A DNA stretch of 51,083 nt from VGMD01 sp964552055 (GTDB taxonomy: Bacteria > Chlamydiota > Chlamydiia > Chlamydiales > 2-12-FULL-49-11): the NCBI GenBank assembly GCA_964552055.1, contig CAZKFL010000011.1, positions 1 through 51,083 on the forward strand, read 5' to 3'. The position numbers and the translations under genes are program-made. A model generated the notes under the pieces. It was not told the origin of the DNA. It was given only the letters and a program-made list of their open reading frames with translations, and searched no databases. Shown piece by piece: positions 41,469-50,362 of this stretch (position 1 is the stretch's first letter; each line of letters opens with the position of its first letter).

Positions 41469-42575
41469 ATGAGTAAGTACATTAACAGTATGATGCAGAT
41501 ATCTGCAGCGTCTGTTGTTATGATGACTGCAGGTTATGCAGATCAAACAACTTCAAGTCAAACATCATCAATGCCGCATTGCATGCCGACAGAGATGTGT
41601 TCAGCTTACCCAATGCTTAATAATGGATATAACGTCCATATGGACATTGGTTATTTACTTGAGCAATTCGTTCTAACAGGAACAGATTTTGCTTATACAT
41701 TGGCAAATGGTGGATTTGACGTTGCTGGAGATCAAACTTTTCCAGTTTCTTCTAAAATTCTTCGTCCTAAGTTCAACGTAGCAAGTGGTCTTACAGCTGA
41801 ATTAGGCTTTTATTTTGAGCATGACAATTGGTTCTTAAATTCAAAGTTTGATTGGGTGAGCCGTAAAGGACATAGATCATTTACTGCTGTAGGTTCAGAG
41901 CAAGTTGTTCCATTTAGCACATACACAACCAATTTACTTGGTGGTACTTCTGATGTTCATGCTTTTGCTTATGCAAAAGACAAACTTAAAGTTAGTTACT
42001 ATGATCTACAAATCGATCTTAATCGTGGTACCTATGTTACTAAATCATTTGCGCTTGAGCCTCATACAGGTCTAAAAGCTGCTTGGATTTATTACACAGA
42101 TGACCAAACATTTGCTAGCTCTTCAGATTTAGCAACTGCTGCTACAGTTTTGGGCCAAACAAATACTACAAGTTTCTGGGGCCTTGGACCTGATTTTGGT
42201 CTAAACTCAACTTGGGTGTTTGGAAGCGGATTCTCAATGTATTGCGATACAACAGTAGCTCTTCTTTGTGGTGGTGCTAATGCTAAGTTTGATGCAAGCT
42301 ATAATGGATCTGAACTTTATGAAGTTTATGCATCTGAGCGTCCAATTGTGTTCACACCAACAGCAAGAGCTGTACTTGGTTTCCAATACAATTCAGCTAT
42401 GTATGACAACTCACAGAATGTGAGAGTTAGACTTGGTTTAGATACAGCTTACTACTGGAATCAGTTCCAACACGTTGCAAATACTGCTAGCTATGAAGGA
42501 CAATTGTTCTCATTAGCTGATCAAGGTTCCTTTGCAATGATTGGTTTGATTGTAGAACTTGGTTGGGATTTCTAA
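41469..42575 (+). CDS. MOMP-like outer-membrane porin (Lpg1974 family)
   Basis: 368 residues from ATG 41469 (AGAGG 5-6 bases upstream; the ATG at 41457 precedes that site). A signal peptide (about 1-22, ending GYA) is followed by a Met/Cys-containing linker (PHCMPTEMCSAY) and a barrel. VASGLTAELGFYFEHDNWFL, GLGPDFGLNSTWVFGSGFSM and the end SFAMIGLIVELGWDF (terminal Phe) fit the Lpg1974-type/MOMP-like porins found in large families in Simkania and Rhabdochlamydia. These cysteine-bearing porins may be cross-linked in the infectious form. The leader of about 140 bases is AT-rich and a strong terminator follows, as for a highly expressed single gene. Confidence 0.82.
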   Translation: MSKYINSMMQISAASVVMMTAGYADQTTSSQTSSMPHCMPTEMCSAYPMLNNGYNVHMDIGYLLEQFVLTGTDFAYTLANGGFDVAGDQTFPVSSKILRPKFNVASGLTAELGFYFEHDNWFLNSKFDWVSRKGHRSFTAVGSEQVVPFSTYTTNLLGGTSDVHAFAYAKDKLKVSYYDLQIDLNRGTYVTKSFALEPHTGLKAAWIYYTDDQTFASSSDLATAATVLGQTNTTSFWGLGPDFGLNSTWVFGSGFSMYCDTTVALLCGGANAKFDASYNGSELYEVYASERPIVFTPTARAVLGFQYNSAMYDNSQNVRVRLGLDTAYYWNQFQHVANTASYEGQLFSLADQGSFAMIGLIVELGWDF

Positions 42576-42606
42576 TCTAACCTTAAGTAAAGTAAGTCAA
42601 AATATT

Positions 42607-42634
42607 AAAAGCGGGGCCTTTGCCCCGCTTTTTC
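42607..42634 (+). terminator. Strong intrinsic terminator of the porin gene
   Basis: GCGGGGC (42611-42617), tetraloop CTTT, GCCCCGC (42622-42628), followed by TTTTTCTTTT and preceded by AAAA that can extend the stem. Confidence 0.92.
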
Positions 42635-42714
42635 TTTTCCCCCCTTTCAGAAAAAAATCATCCGTCGCAAGAAGATAAATATTCACTGCAGAGTCGCAGA
42701 AAATAAATAATGAA

Positions 42715-42866
42715 ACCACAAAGATCTAGAGATGCGCTCAGCGCAAAGAAAAAGATGTATCTGACAGATAAACCTATCGAACAAATTTAAAGGACTATAA
42801 CGACATATCAGAATTTATGTGTTTTTTGCGCCGAGCGCCTCTCTAGATCTCTGTGATCTCTGTGGT
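42715..42866. repeat. Foldback repeat with a family-2 element end
   Basis: ACCACAAAGATCTAGAGATG and the following GCGCTCAGCGCAAAGAA on the left are inverted relative to 42821-42866 (TTGCGCCGAGCGCC, CTCTAGATCTCTGTG...TGTGGT). Between them CAAATTTAAAGGACTAT (42782-42798) equals the right end of family-2 elements at 4250 and 4759. Interrupted reading frames here are not genes. The stretch 42635-42714 and 42867-42978 shows nothing else. Confidence 0.6.
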
Positions 42867-42981
42867 AAAAATCTGATACTTCGAACAGTTATACACCACT
42901 CCCTCTTTCATCCATTTCCACAGCCGTTCAATAGGATTCAAGTTGGGACTCTAGGGGGGAAGGAAATGCAACTCTATCTTA

Positions 42982-43232
42982 GAGCCTGTCCTAAAACCTT
43001 CCACAGAACATCAAAAAAAATTTAATTTTCTTATATTATTTTCTTCTTTGCGCTCCTTTGCGCCTTTGCGTGAATTTATTTTAAAAGACTGATATCCAAA
43101 ACATATTGCCATAGCTTGATCTTATAAAATAAAAAAAATCACGCAAAGGCGCAAAGACGCAAAGGAGCGCAAAGAAAAAAAGTTTTTAATTTTATGTAAT
43201 GCAGCTATCCAATCAGGGTTTAGGACAGCTTC
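42982..43232. mobile_element. Intact 251-bp family-1 miniature element, reverse orientation
   Basis: Ends GAGCCTGTCCTAAAACC (42982-42998) and GGGTTTAGGACAGCTTC, flanked by exact TTA duplications (42979-42981 and 43233-43235). It is the near-complete reverse complement of 12882-13132, with the octamer-like runs TTTGCGCTCCTTTGCG and CGCAAAGGCGCAAAGACG as inverted arms. Confidence 0.88.
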
Positions 43233-43311
43233 TTAGATGTTTCTAGATACTTGTGTACGTCTTTGTTTTTATAATACCCTATTGTCGCAAACACATGGAT
43301 TTTCTTTGCTT

Positions 43312-43566
43312 TTAGAGGAGCTTCATGAGGAAGGATTCGAGAAGTCTTAAGCAAAAAAAGCCAAGGATCGGACTTAGATCAAGCATTCCACCGATAGGGG
43401 GAATGAGCTTTCTGAATAGATTTAGATAGGGATCTGTATAGTAAAGAAGGAAATGGGTGAGGCGATACCGGTAAAGGGTGGGAAACCATGACAGGGCTAT
43501 TCTCACAAATAGCATTAGTGTGTAGGCTCCAAAAAGTAAATGAATAAGGTGTCTAAAATATCCCAT
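43312..43566 (-). CDS. yggT: YggT family membrane protein
   Basis: 84 residues, two membrane helices. RIALSWFPTLYRYRLTHFLL, YTDPYLNLFRKLIPPIGG and MLDLSPILGFFCL follow the YggT consensus (R..lSWfp, tdPyL...R.iiPp.gg.DlSPil). The family sits in the inner membrane near cell-division and osmotic-stress genes; its function is unsettled. It is divergent from the PilM-like operon with 77 bases between the start codons, so both promoters must lie in that gap. Confidence 0.85.
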   Translation of the reverse strand: MGYFRHLIHLLFGAYTLMLFVRIALSWFPTLYRYRLTHFLLYYTDPYLNLFRKLIPPIGGMLDLSPILGFFCLRLLESFLMKLL

Positions 43567-43643
43567 TCTATAATTTTAATGAGTGCAATCTTTTTCGTCA
43601 TCGACTAAAATGCACTTGTTATATATTTAGGCGTCGAATAGTT

Positions 43644-45197
43644 ATGTATGTTCTTGGGATTCACCCGGATGGGGATTATTTTAAAGTTGCTCTTTTAAAA
43701 CGCTCTGGCAAAAAAATGAGAATTATTTTTTTGCAGGAGTTTAAAAAGGATATATTAGACCTTAACCAATTAAAAAAAAGAATCTTAAAAGAAACCAGGT
43801 ATCGTCATGAAAATATAGCGACTGTTTCGGCTCTTACACCAGAAGAGGTTTTTGTAAAAAATCTTTCGTTTCCTTTTGCAAAAAAAAGTTCTGTAATTAA
43901 AGCCCTACCGTTTCAAATTGAAAAGCTTTTGCCATTTTCTGAGGAGCACGTTACAACGATTTCTGAAATAAGGTTTGGGAAGAAAGAGAGTCATGTAGCT
44001 CTGTACACATTTTTTAACGAAACTCTGCAAGCTCATCTTCAAGATATTAAGACTCTAGGTTTTGATCCCGATATAGTTTCGACAGTTTCTAAAGGACTTG
44101 CTCGGTTCAAAGTGTTTTTTATCGGTGAAAATGAGAAAGTGCCATTAATCTATTTTGGTTGGGAAAAATCGTATTTAATTTTTGTCGAGGGATGTGAGGC
44201 CAAGCATAGTTTAGTGATTGATGTGGGTTTTCGAATGTTAATTGATGCTGCAAGAACTGATTTCCCAAGTGTAGAAGAGGTTGATTTGCATTTTCTTAAA
44301 AATGAGATTTCAAAGTTTTTCAAAAAGGAAATCGAAGGAAAAAATCTTAAGTTTACTATTGGAAAGCTACAAAAGGGGTTATGGCGATCCTTTGAATATA
44401 TTAAAAGGAAAGAGGGCTTGGATCAATTGAATTTGGTTCATTTAGGTTATAGTAGTATCACTGAAGAAATGACAGAAAATATGCTTGAGCTTTCTTCAAA
44501 AAAAATGGAAATTAGCCCTCATCTTGAGTTTGACAGGCAAGAATTGTGCTCATATGCAATAGAAATTGGGCTTGCTTTGGATTCTTTTGAAGGAAATAAA
44601 AATCCTCTTCAATTTAGAATAGGGGAATTTGCTCCAGCTAAACAGATGGTAAAAATAAAACAAAAAATAAAAGCGTTTTTAGGTGTTTCAACGATTTGTA
44701 GCATGGTAATTGCTCTATTAATGACCCTTATTTATCTAAAGAAGGAACAGGGGATACGTGAGAGATTTAATTATATTGTAAGTTTGGGAGGAGAAGAGCC
44801 TAAATTATATAGTGCAATTCAAAAAAATTTCTTTTCTGAGGACCAGTTTAATAGTGGAGTAAATCTCTTTTTAGAGAAAACAAAAAAACTAAATCATAAT
44901 GGTGGATTCTTAAGAGAACCATATTGCTTAACTAGCTATATGAGTGAGCTTTCAAAAAGCATGGAAATCAAAGATATTGGATATGAGCTTCTTGAGTATC
45001 CAAATATCAGTAGTCCTAAAAATGCTTATATGATAAAACTACAAATTCTATATACCTGTAAATCTGATTCTCTTGCTAAGAAAGCTTTTGAAGAGTTTTC
45101 CACTAAGTTTAAAGAGGGTATCCAGGAAAAATCGTTAGAATATATTAAGGAAAAAAATGGTTACCAAATGGTTCTTGTACTTAAGCAAGAATGTTGA
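43644..45197 (+). CDS. PilM/GspL-like actin-fold protein with membrane segment
   Basis: 517 residues. Residues 1-330 have the layout of PilM-type actin-like ATPases: MYVLGIHPDGDYFKVALLKR (phosphate-1 loop position), VKNLSFPFAKKSSVIKALPF QIE typical of PilM ('P.l.....i..ai.fe.e..lPf'), and SLVIDVGFRML (phosphate-2). One membrane helix (about 346-366) follows, then a periplasmic region, so it looks like a natural PilM-PilN fusion comparable to GspL of type II secretion. Counterpart of CT646 by position. It should recruit partners at the inner membrane for a type II secretion or type IV pilus-like apparatus. Overlaps the next gene by 41 bases. Confidence 0.65.
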   Translation: MYVLGIHPDGDYFKVALLKRSGKKMRIIFLQEFKKDILDLNQLKKRILKETRYRHENIATVSALTPEEVFVKNLSFPFAKKSSVIKALPFQIEKLLPFSEEHVTTISEIRFGKKESHVALYTFFNETLQAHLQDIKTLGFDPDIVSTVSKGLARFKVFFIGENEKVPLIYFGWEKSYLIFVEGCEAKHSLVIDVGFRMLIDAARTDFPSVEEVDLHFLKNEISKFFKKEIEGKNLKFTIGKLQKGLWRSFEYIKRKEGLDQLNLVHLGYSSITEEMTENMLELSSKKMEISPHLEFDRQELCSYAIEIGLALDSFEGNKNPLQFRIGEFAPAKQMVKIKQKIKAFLGVSTICSMVIALLMTLIYLKKEQGIRERFNYIVSLGGEEPKLYSAIQKNFFSEDQFNSGVNLFLEKTKKLNHNGGFLREPYCLTSYMSELSKSMEIKDIGYELLEYPNISSPKNAYMIKLQILYTCKSDSLAKKAFEEFSTKFKEGIQEKSLEYIKEKNGYQMVLVLKQEC

Positions 45198-45849
45198 AAC
45201 AGTTAAAGAAAAAATTATCTCCCTAACCAATGATAATATTTTTCTTATGAGTTTAAATACCTTTCTAGGCATTTTTGCACTTTCGTTTTTCATTCCCTTG
45301 CTTGTTTTTTTCTATGCGCTTGCTTTAAACAAACATGAATTAGCCTTGAATGTCAAAATGACAGTTTTGGAAAAAAAAGTAAATAAGCTGGCTTTATTAA
45401 AAAATACTCATGATAAATTTGTTAGAGAATTTGGGTCATGTGATATACACTTCTTGCAAAACTCATTAGAGACCCTATCGTTTTTAAAAGATGAAGCTCT
45501 TCTTTTTTCAAAGATTGCTATGAAAACAGATTACAAACCTGTGCAAAATAGGCTTGAATTTTTATCAACACCTGCAAATAAAATGATATTTCTAAAAGAC
45601 ACTTCTAGAAAATCAGATTGCTATGAAGAAACTGAATGGAAGCTTGAACATCAAGTAGAAGTCTCCCTTAGTGATATTAACCAAGTTTTATCATTAATTG
45701 AGGGGGTAAGGTTAGATCGATTTTTACCTAACTATTCTAGGCCTCAACTTGTTATAAAAAAACTATCACTAAAAACAAAAAACGAAGGTGAAAAAATTTT
45801 TTCATTAGACTTGGAACTTCTGCAAAGGAATCTCTATGAAAAAGGCTAG
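45157..45849 (+). CDS. PilO/GspM-like inner-membrane protein
   Basis: 230 residues. A cytosolic N-terminus, one membrane helix (about 34-56), a coiled coil (about 60-90, LNVKMTVLEKKVNKLALLKN) and a small periplasmic alpha/beta domain (VEVSLSDINQVLSLIEGVRL) are the classical layout of PilO/GspM. AAGGA before ATG 45157 supports the start inside the preceding gene. Together with the PilM/N-like protein it would form the inner-membrane assembly platform. Position equals CT647. Sequence similarity to PilO is not obvious by eye, so the assignment rests on topology and context. Confidence 0.55.
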   Translation: MVTKWFLYLSKNVETVKEKIISLTNDNIFLMSLNTFLGIFALSFFIPLLVFFYALALNKHELALNVKMTVLEKKVNKLALLKNTHDKFVREFGSCDIHFLQNSLETLSFLKDEALLFSKIAMKTDYKPVQNRLEFLSTPANKMIFLKDTSRKSDCYEETEWKLEHQVEVSLSDINQVLSLIEGVRLDRFLPNYSRPQLVIKKLSLKTKNEGEKIFSLDLELLQRNLYEKG

Positions 45850-47089
45850 CCTAATTTTTGTTTGTCTTATGCTGGGTTGCTCAAAGGCTCATATTCAAAA
45901 TGGAGATCCATTAGCTCATATACAACTGATTGATCGAAATGGGGTGAATGAGACAATTAGTCAAAAGGATCGCCTGGAGCTTTATCAGAAGGTTGATTTT
46001 CTGTCAGCTCAACCCTATGAGAAGGTAGTTCGAGTTTTTAAGAGAGATCATGAAGGAAAGGTCCACTCTCAATTAACCACCTATCATCCAAATGGAGAGC
46101 TTTATCAGTATTTGGAAGTTGCTTGCGGAAGAGCAAAGGGGCTCTACAAAGAATGGTATGAAAATGGAAATATTCGAATTGTTTCTCATGTTATGGAGGG
46201 TGTTGGCGATCTAAGTCCTGATGCACAGACATCTTGGGTCTTTGATGGGGAAAGTAAGGTTTATGATGTTTCTGGAAGTTTATTGGCCGAGTTATATTAT
46301 GAAAAGGGCAAGCTGCAGAATGAAGCGCTCTATTATCATCCAAATGGTAAGCTTGCAAAAAAATTGCCTTATAAAAATGACGTTCTTCAAGGCGAGAAAA
46401 GGGTATATGATATTGAAGGGACTTTTATTGGCTGCACAAATTATAGTGAGGGATTACGAGAGGGAATCTCCTATTTTCTTGGAGATAAGCACTCTGCTAA
46501 ACGAGAGGAATTTTATCAAAAGGGTTTGCTTGCTTCAGGAAAATACTGGAATTTTAAGGATGAGATAACCCATGAAATTCATGACGGCTATGGAATTAGG
46601 CCCGAATATGAAAATGGATATTTATTTACGGAACATGAATATATTAAAGGAAAGCCTGAGGGCTTAGTAAAAATTTACCGATCAAATGGTACTCTTGAAA
46701 CTGTATTTCAAATTAAAGATGGTCAAAAACAAGGTGAAGAAACAAGTTATTATCCTGAAAGTAATTATCCCATGTTTCAAATTAGTTGGCTTGACGATGA
46801 GGTTCATGGCCTTGTTAGAACATGGTATCCAAATGGTAAAATTGAAAGTGAAAAAGAAATGGTTCAAAATAAGAAACAAGGAAAATACATTGCTTGGTAT
46901 GAAGATGGGAACATGATGATGATTGAGGAATATGAAGGTGATATTCTCGTAAACGGTAAGTATTTTAAACGAGGCGAGGAGGTTCCAATATCAAGAATTG
47001 TGCAGGGCGCAGGAACTGCAACTATATATGATTTAAGGGGCAACTTTCTTCGAAAGACTGAATATCAGAAGGGTGTTCCAAGTGAATGA
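45836..47089 (+). CDS. Lipoprotein with MORN-variant (YwqK-type) repeats
   Basis: 417 residues. The lipobox LMLGC puts the acylated Cys at 15. The rest is a ladder of MORN-variant units: YHPNGELYQYLEVACGRAKG, LYKEWYENGNIRIVS, YYHPNGKLAKKLPYKNDVLQ, YRSNGTLETVFQIKDGQKQG, TWYPNGKIESEKEMVQNKKQ, AWYEDGNMMMIEEYEGD. Such proteins form elongated beta ribbons. CT648 has the same repeats and position. The lipoprotein probably lies on the periplasmic face of the outer membrane, where it could be the pilotin-like partner or cargo of the PilM/PilO-like platform. It overlaps both neighbours, so it belongs to one operon. Confidence 0.8.
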   Translation: MKKASLIFVCLMLGCSKAHIQNGDPLAHIQLIDRNGVNETISQKDRLELYQKVDFLSAQPYEKVVRVFKRDHEGKVHSQLTTYHPNGELYQYLEVACGRAKGLYKEWYENGNIRIVSHVMEGVGDLSPDAQTSWVFDGESKVYDVSGSLLAELYYEKGKLQNEALYYHPNGKLAKKLPYKNDVLQGEKRVYDIEGTFIGCTNYSEGLREGISYFLGDKHSAKREEFYQKGLLASGKYWNFKDEITHEIHDGYGIRPEYENGYLFTEHEYIKGKPEGLVKIYRSNGTLETVFQIKDGQKQGEETSYYPESNYPMFQISWLDDEVHGLVRTWYPNGKIESEKEMVQNKKQGKYIAWYEDGNMMMIEEYEGDILVNGKYFKRGEEVPISRIVQGAGTATIYDLRGNFLRKTEYQKGVPSE

Positions 47090-47534
47090 AAAAAAAATTC
47101 TCCGTTTGGAATACAAAGAAGTTTTAAGAAACCTTCCTACTAAAAGAAGATTTTTCGCAAAAACAAACCTGCTTACTGTTTTAAAACCCCTATTAGAGCC
47201 TTATGGAAAGGTTCTCTCATTTGCAAGCTTTAAAGATGAAGTTGATCTCTCAGAGCTAAATTCTTACCTTATAGAAGAAAAAAAACTCTTTCTTCCAAAG
47301 ATTATTACCAATGAAATTCATGCAGAGGCTGATTATGATTGCATTCTAGTTCCTGGACTTGCTTTTGATGTGTCAGGAATCAGGCTTGGCAGAGGTGGAG
47401 GACATTATGATAAATTGCTAGCTAAATATAATAGGGCGTATACAATAGGGATACTATTTCAAGAACAATTGAGTTTGGTTCCCTTACCTAAAGAAAGTCA
47501 CGATATACCGGTACAAAAACTATGCCCTCTTTAA
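47082..47534 (+). CDS. ygfA: 5-formyltetrahydrofolate cyclo-ligase
   Basis: 150 residues from GTG 47082, preceded by AGAAGGG 8 bases upstream and overlapping the lipoprotein stop. DCILVPGLAFDVSGIRLGRG GGHYDKLL is the family's signature ATP/substrate site. It converts 5-formyl-THF to 5,10-methenyl-THF with ATP. At 150 residues it is shorter than the typical 180-200, with a compact N-terminus. Corresponds to CT649 (ygfA), the last gene of the operon in Chlamydia, where recA follows; here recA lies 7 kb away. Confidence 0.9.
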   Translation: MNEKKILRLEYKEVLRNLPTKRRFFAKTNLLTVLKPLLEPYGKVLSFASFKDEVDLSELNSYLIEEKKLFLPKIITNEIHAEADYDCILVPGLAFDVSGIRLGRGGGHYDKLLAKYNRAYTIGILFQEQLSLVPLPKESHDIPVQKLCPL

Positions 47535-48118
47535 TAAACTATTTTTTTATTATTTGCGCTATAGGCGGCGCATTTCTTCCCCTTCGTTTTATTGAGGCAT
47601 CGACTGCTAATCAAGTTATTAGCGTTTGCTATTTTAATCAAGACCGTGTGCGAATGGATATCCCAAATATGCCAAATTTTATGAAAGGGGAAAGTAGTAA
47701 TAATCTAGAAAAAGGCTACATGATTTTCTATGAGAAAAAAATATTTGATGTCCTTTCTGCTTTATCATTTTATGGCGGCGGGAATATAGGTCAGTATCAT
47801 AAAGAATCGGACACTCTTTATTCCGCCTCTTTTTCTCTTTCAGGAAGGTTTTGGATTATGCACTTAGTTTTGCTTCACCCTTATGTGGAGGCAAGTCTTT
47901 TTGGTCCAACAATTCTTTCTAAAAGCGAGCTAAATTTTGTCGATTTAAAATCCAACTTTCTTTTTCAAAACTATCTTGCTATTGGTGCTGAAATTGGCGC
48001 AGGGTCAGGTCTTAGTCTAGAGTTGAAGGCCGTTAAGTATTTTAGAGCAAATCTTTCAAATCCAGAGTATGGCGGTGTGCAAGTCCCCTTAATGCTCTCT
48101 CTCGGCTACCTCTTTTAG
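47522..48118 (+). CDS. Putative outer-membrane protein (PagL-like barrel)
   Basis: 198 residues with a hydrophobic signal-like N-terminus (about 6-26). The mature part alternates as an 8-stranded barrel; the end FQNYLAIGAEIGAGSGLSLE followed by ANLSNPEYGGVQVPLMLSLG and a terminal YLF resembles lipid A 3-O-deacylase PagL, whose active site is H-x-S-N. Here the position is N-L-S-N, so the catalytic His is absent and deacylase activity is doubtful. It overlaps the cyclo-ligase by 13 bases and ends 4 bases into the convergent gene. Confidence 0.5.
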   Translation: MPSLINYFFIICAIGGAFLPLRFIEASTANQVISVCYFNQDRVRMDIPNMPNFMKGESSNNLEKGYMIFYEKKIFDVLSALSFYGGGNIGQYHKESDTLYSASFSLSGRFWIMHLVLLHPYVEASLFGPTILSKSELNFVDLKSNFLFQNYLAIGAEIGAGSGLSLELKAVKYFRANLSNPEYGGVQVPLMLSLGYLF

Positions 48119-48723
48119 TCGGGGAAGTCTTCTGAGAAGTCGGAATCTTCCCAACCTTCTCCACCGTCATTTGTCCATGTTTGGCCGCCATCATTGCTGA
48201 AGTTGTTGAAGCCATCATTTTTAGAATTTTTAGGACCTGGTTTTTTAACTGTGGGAGCGCCCTTCTTAGTGCCTTGCTTGATGACACACGATCTACTGCC
48301 ACCATTTACGCCTAAAGCATTCACTGTTGCTCCTGTTGGTACACCTACCCATGAGCCAAATTCAGCTTGATAGGCTTGTCTTTTTACTTTACTTCCTTTC
48401 TTAGGTGGAGGGCTGTAGTCATAAGGGCGAGAATTTGCGCAAATAAAAGTGATAGTAAACGGTGTAATGGTTGTATCATTTTGCTTTTTAAAAGGAGACT
48501 GATTATCTCCCCAAATATAGGTTTGATTTTGTGCTAATTTCACTGCTGCAAGTTTTTCGTTATTCGCATTAAAAATCTCTGCTGTAAGTGGATAGGGACT
48601 GTCGTTTACTAATGTAAGACTAGATCCAAAAAGACAGGAAGAGTAAAACACCAAAGGCAGCACAGAGTACACAGAGAAAAGGGAAAAAATAGTGATAAAA
48701 TTCTCTCTTTTATTTTGAGACAT
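48115..48723 (-). CDS. Secreted hypothetical protein with acidic Gly/Asn/Asp tail
   Basis: About 202 residues from ATG 48723, overlapping the oppA stop by 14 bases. A signal peptide or anchor covers about 7-33 (FITIFSLFSVYSVLPLVFYS). A beta domain follows (LTLVNDSPYPLTAEIFNANN, YIWGDNQSPF, FTITFICANSRPYDYSPPPK) then a basic Gly/Lys/Pro linker and a highly acidic tail (NDGGEGWEDSDFSEDFPD). Proteins with the LVNDSPYPL...WGDNQS pattern occur in other chlamydiae as I recall, function unknown. Likely exported with OppA's operon mates. Confidence 0.65.
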   Translation of the reverse strand: MSQNKRENFITIFSLFSVYSVLPLVFYSSCLFGSSLTLVNDSPYPLTAEIFNANNEKLAAVKLAQNQTYIWGDNQSPFKKQNDTTITPFTITFICANSRPYDYSPPPKKGSKVKRQAYQAEFGSWVGVPTGATVNALGVNGGSRSCVIKQGTKKGAPTVKKPGPKNSKNDGFNNFSNDGGQTWTNDGGEGWEDSDFSEDFPD

Positions 48724-50299
48724 AAGCCCATTTAAAGTCGATGTGACCTGCATCAGTTAATACAACATCTTTGAGGTGGTCGTTTGTTACGTGAAGCATT
48801 GTATAATGAAAAATTGGAATTACGGGCATTTCATCCATAAGTATTTGTTCAGATTCTTTTAAACCATTCAAACGATCGCTAGAGTTTTTTGCAAGATAAG
48901 TAGCTTCCAATGCTTTCTGATAGTTAAGACTTTCCCAGTTTGTGTTATTTGTTCCCACAAGTTTTGTTTTAAAAACTTCCAGAAAGCTGATCGGATCTCT
49001 AAAATCTGCTATCCATGATCCTACTGCTAATTGATAATTTCCTTTAGAAACTTTTTCTAAACAGACCGGTCCCTCGAGAGCTTCCAGTTTGACTGTCAGT
49101 CCTAAAGTTTTTTTCCATTGGTCTTGAATTGCTTGTGCAATCCGATGATTTTTTGTGTCTGCTGCATACGTAAGGGTTAGTTCGGGTAAGGAGTCTTGTG
49201 AGATGTTTTCCTTTTCGATTGCTTGTTCAAAAAGATCGCGCGCTTCATCTTCATTTCCATCTAAAAAATAGGGGACATTTTGAAGGCCAAATGAAGTCGG
49301 AACAATCCCTGTTGCAGGCTCATAGCTATTTGTTACATGAGATACAATTTCATTTCGATTGATTGCTAGAGCAAGCGCTTTTCGTAAATTTTCATTTCGA
49401 AGTGGTCCAGCTTCCGTATTCGTCCTGATCCAGTAGGTACCAAGAAAGGGATCAGATTTAATTAAATTTTGTGATTTTAATGAGGGAATTGCATCAGTTG
49501 GTATCGAAGAATATGGTGATCCTGCCCAATCTAGCTCTTTATTTTTAAACATCATAAGGCCTGTTTCAGAAGTGACCATTATGAGTTCAATGGATTTTAG
49601 AGAGACCGCATTTGCATCCCAATAGGTTTCATTTTTAGTAGCTGTTATCGAGTCATTATGATTCCAGCTTGTTATTTTGAACGGTCCATTTCCTACAAAA
49701 GTATTTGCCGCGCGATGCCAATTTGGCTGCTCTTCATCTACTCTTTGATTTACAGGGAAAAAAATTGGCAGTGTTAATAGTTCAAGAAAGAACGGAGTTT
49801 GATATTCTAAGTTTACAGTCAGTGTATAATCGTCTTTTGCAGTAATTCCAAGCATGCTTGTAGGTAATAGTCCTTGCTTTACAGACTTGCCATTTTTAAT
49901 GACATAGAGAAGAGATGCATAAGGAGAGTTGAAATCGCTTGTTAACGCCTTTTTCCATGCATAGACAAAGTCAGATGCCCTTACTGAATCACCATTAGAC
50001 CATTTTGTGTCTTTTAATTTGAAGACATACGTTTTCATGTCTTCTGAAACACTATATTTCTCTGCAACAGAAAGTGAAGTTGTGCCATTAATTCCAACTC
50101 GCATAAGCCCATCCATGAAGGTCTGAATTAAGTTGATGTCTTCAAGCGACCTTACTTTTCTTGGATCGAGTGTATGAGGTTCGGATTCAATATTGATCGA
50201 AATTTTTTGGTTTGAAAAGCTTTTCTTATTAGGACCTGGCACCTTACAGCCACAGGATGCAAACAATAGGGAAATTAAAAATGCATTGCAAAATCTCAT
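48710..50299 (-). CDS. oppA: Oligopeptide ABC transporter substrate-binding lipoprotein
   Basis: 529 residues. Lipobox FASC gives Cys16. SINIESEPHTLDPRKVRSLE at the mature N-terminus, KLKDTKWSNGDSVRASDFVY (the SBP_bac_5 signature 'R...WSdG.pvtA.Dfvya') and FVGNGPFKITSWN are diagnostic of the OppA/DppA family. It captures peptides in the periplasm for an inner-membrane OppBCDF permease, not encoded in this window. Chlamydiae carry several OppA paralogues. The gene is divergent from the NlpC/P60 gene with 63 bases between. Confidence 0.93.
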   Translation of the reverse strand: MRFCNAFLISLLFASCGCKVPGPNKKSFSNQKISINIESEPHTLDPRKVRSLEDINLIQTFMDGLMRVGINGTTSLSVAEKYSVSEDMKTYVFKLKDTKWSNGDSVRASDFVYAWKKALTSDFNSPYASLLYVIKNGKSVKQGLLPTSMLGITAKDDYTLTVNLEYQTPFFLELLTLPIFFPVNQRVDEEQPNWHRAANTFVGNGPFKITSWNHNDSITATKNETYWDANAVSLKSIELIMVTSETGLMMFKNKELDWAGSPYSSIPTDAIPSLKSQNLIKSDPFLGTYWIRTNTEAGPLRNENLRKALALAINRNEIVSHVTNSYEPATGIVPTSFGLQNVPYFLDGNEDEARDLFEQAIEKENISQDSLPELTLTYAADTKNHRIAQAIQDQWKKTLGLTVKLEALEGPVCLEKVSKGNYQLAVGSWIADFRDPISFLEVFKTKLVGTNNTNWESLNYQKALEATYLAKNSSDRLNGLKESEQILMDEMPVIPIFHYTMLHVTNDHLKDVVLTDAGHIDFKWAYVSK

Positions 50300-50362
50300 G
50301 CGGGTCTCCTAATATAGTAATAAGAGACAGAATCTACTCGGTGGAGAGTTAAAATTCAACAA

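Noticed and set aside
42819..43025. 68-codon open frame on the plus strand
   Set aside because: It runs through the foldback repeat and into the family-1 element end; Cys-rich translation of repeat DNA, no start signal.
48042..48305. Minus-strand frame overlapping the PagL-like and Asp-tail genes
   Set aside because: Shadow frame of two well-supported genes; no start signal and biased Lys/Arg/Met composition.
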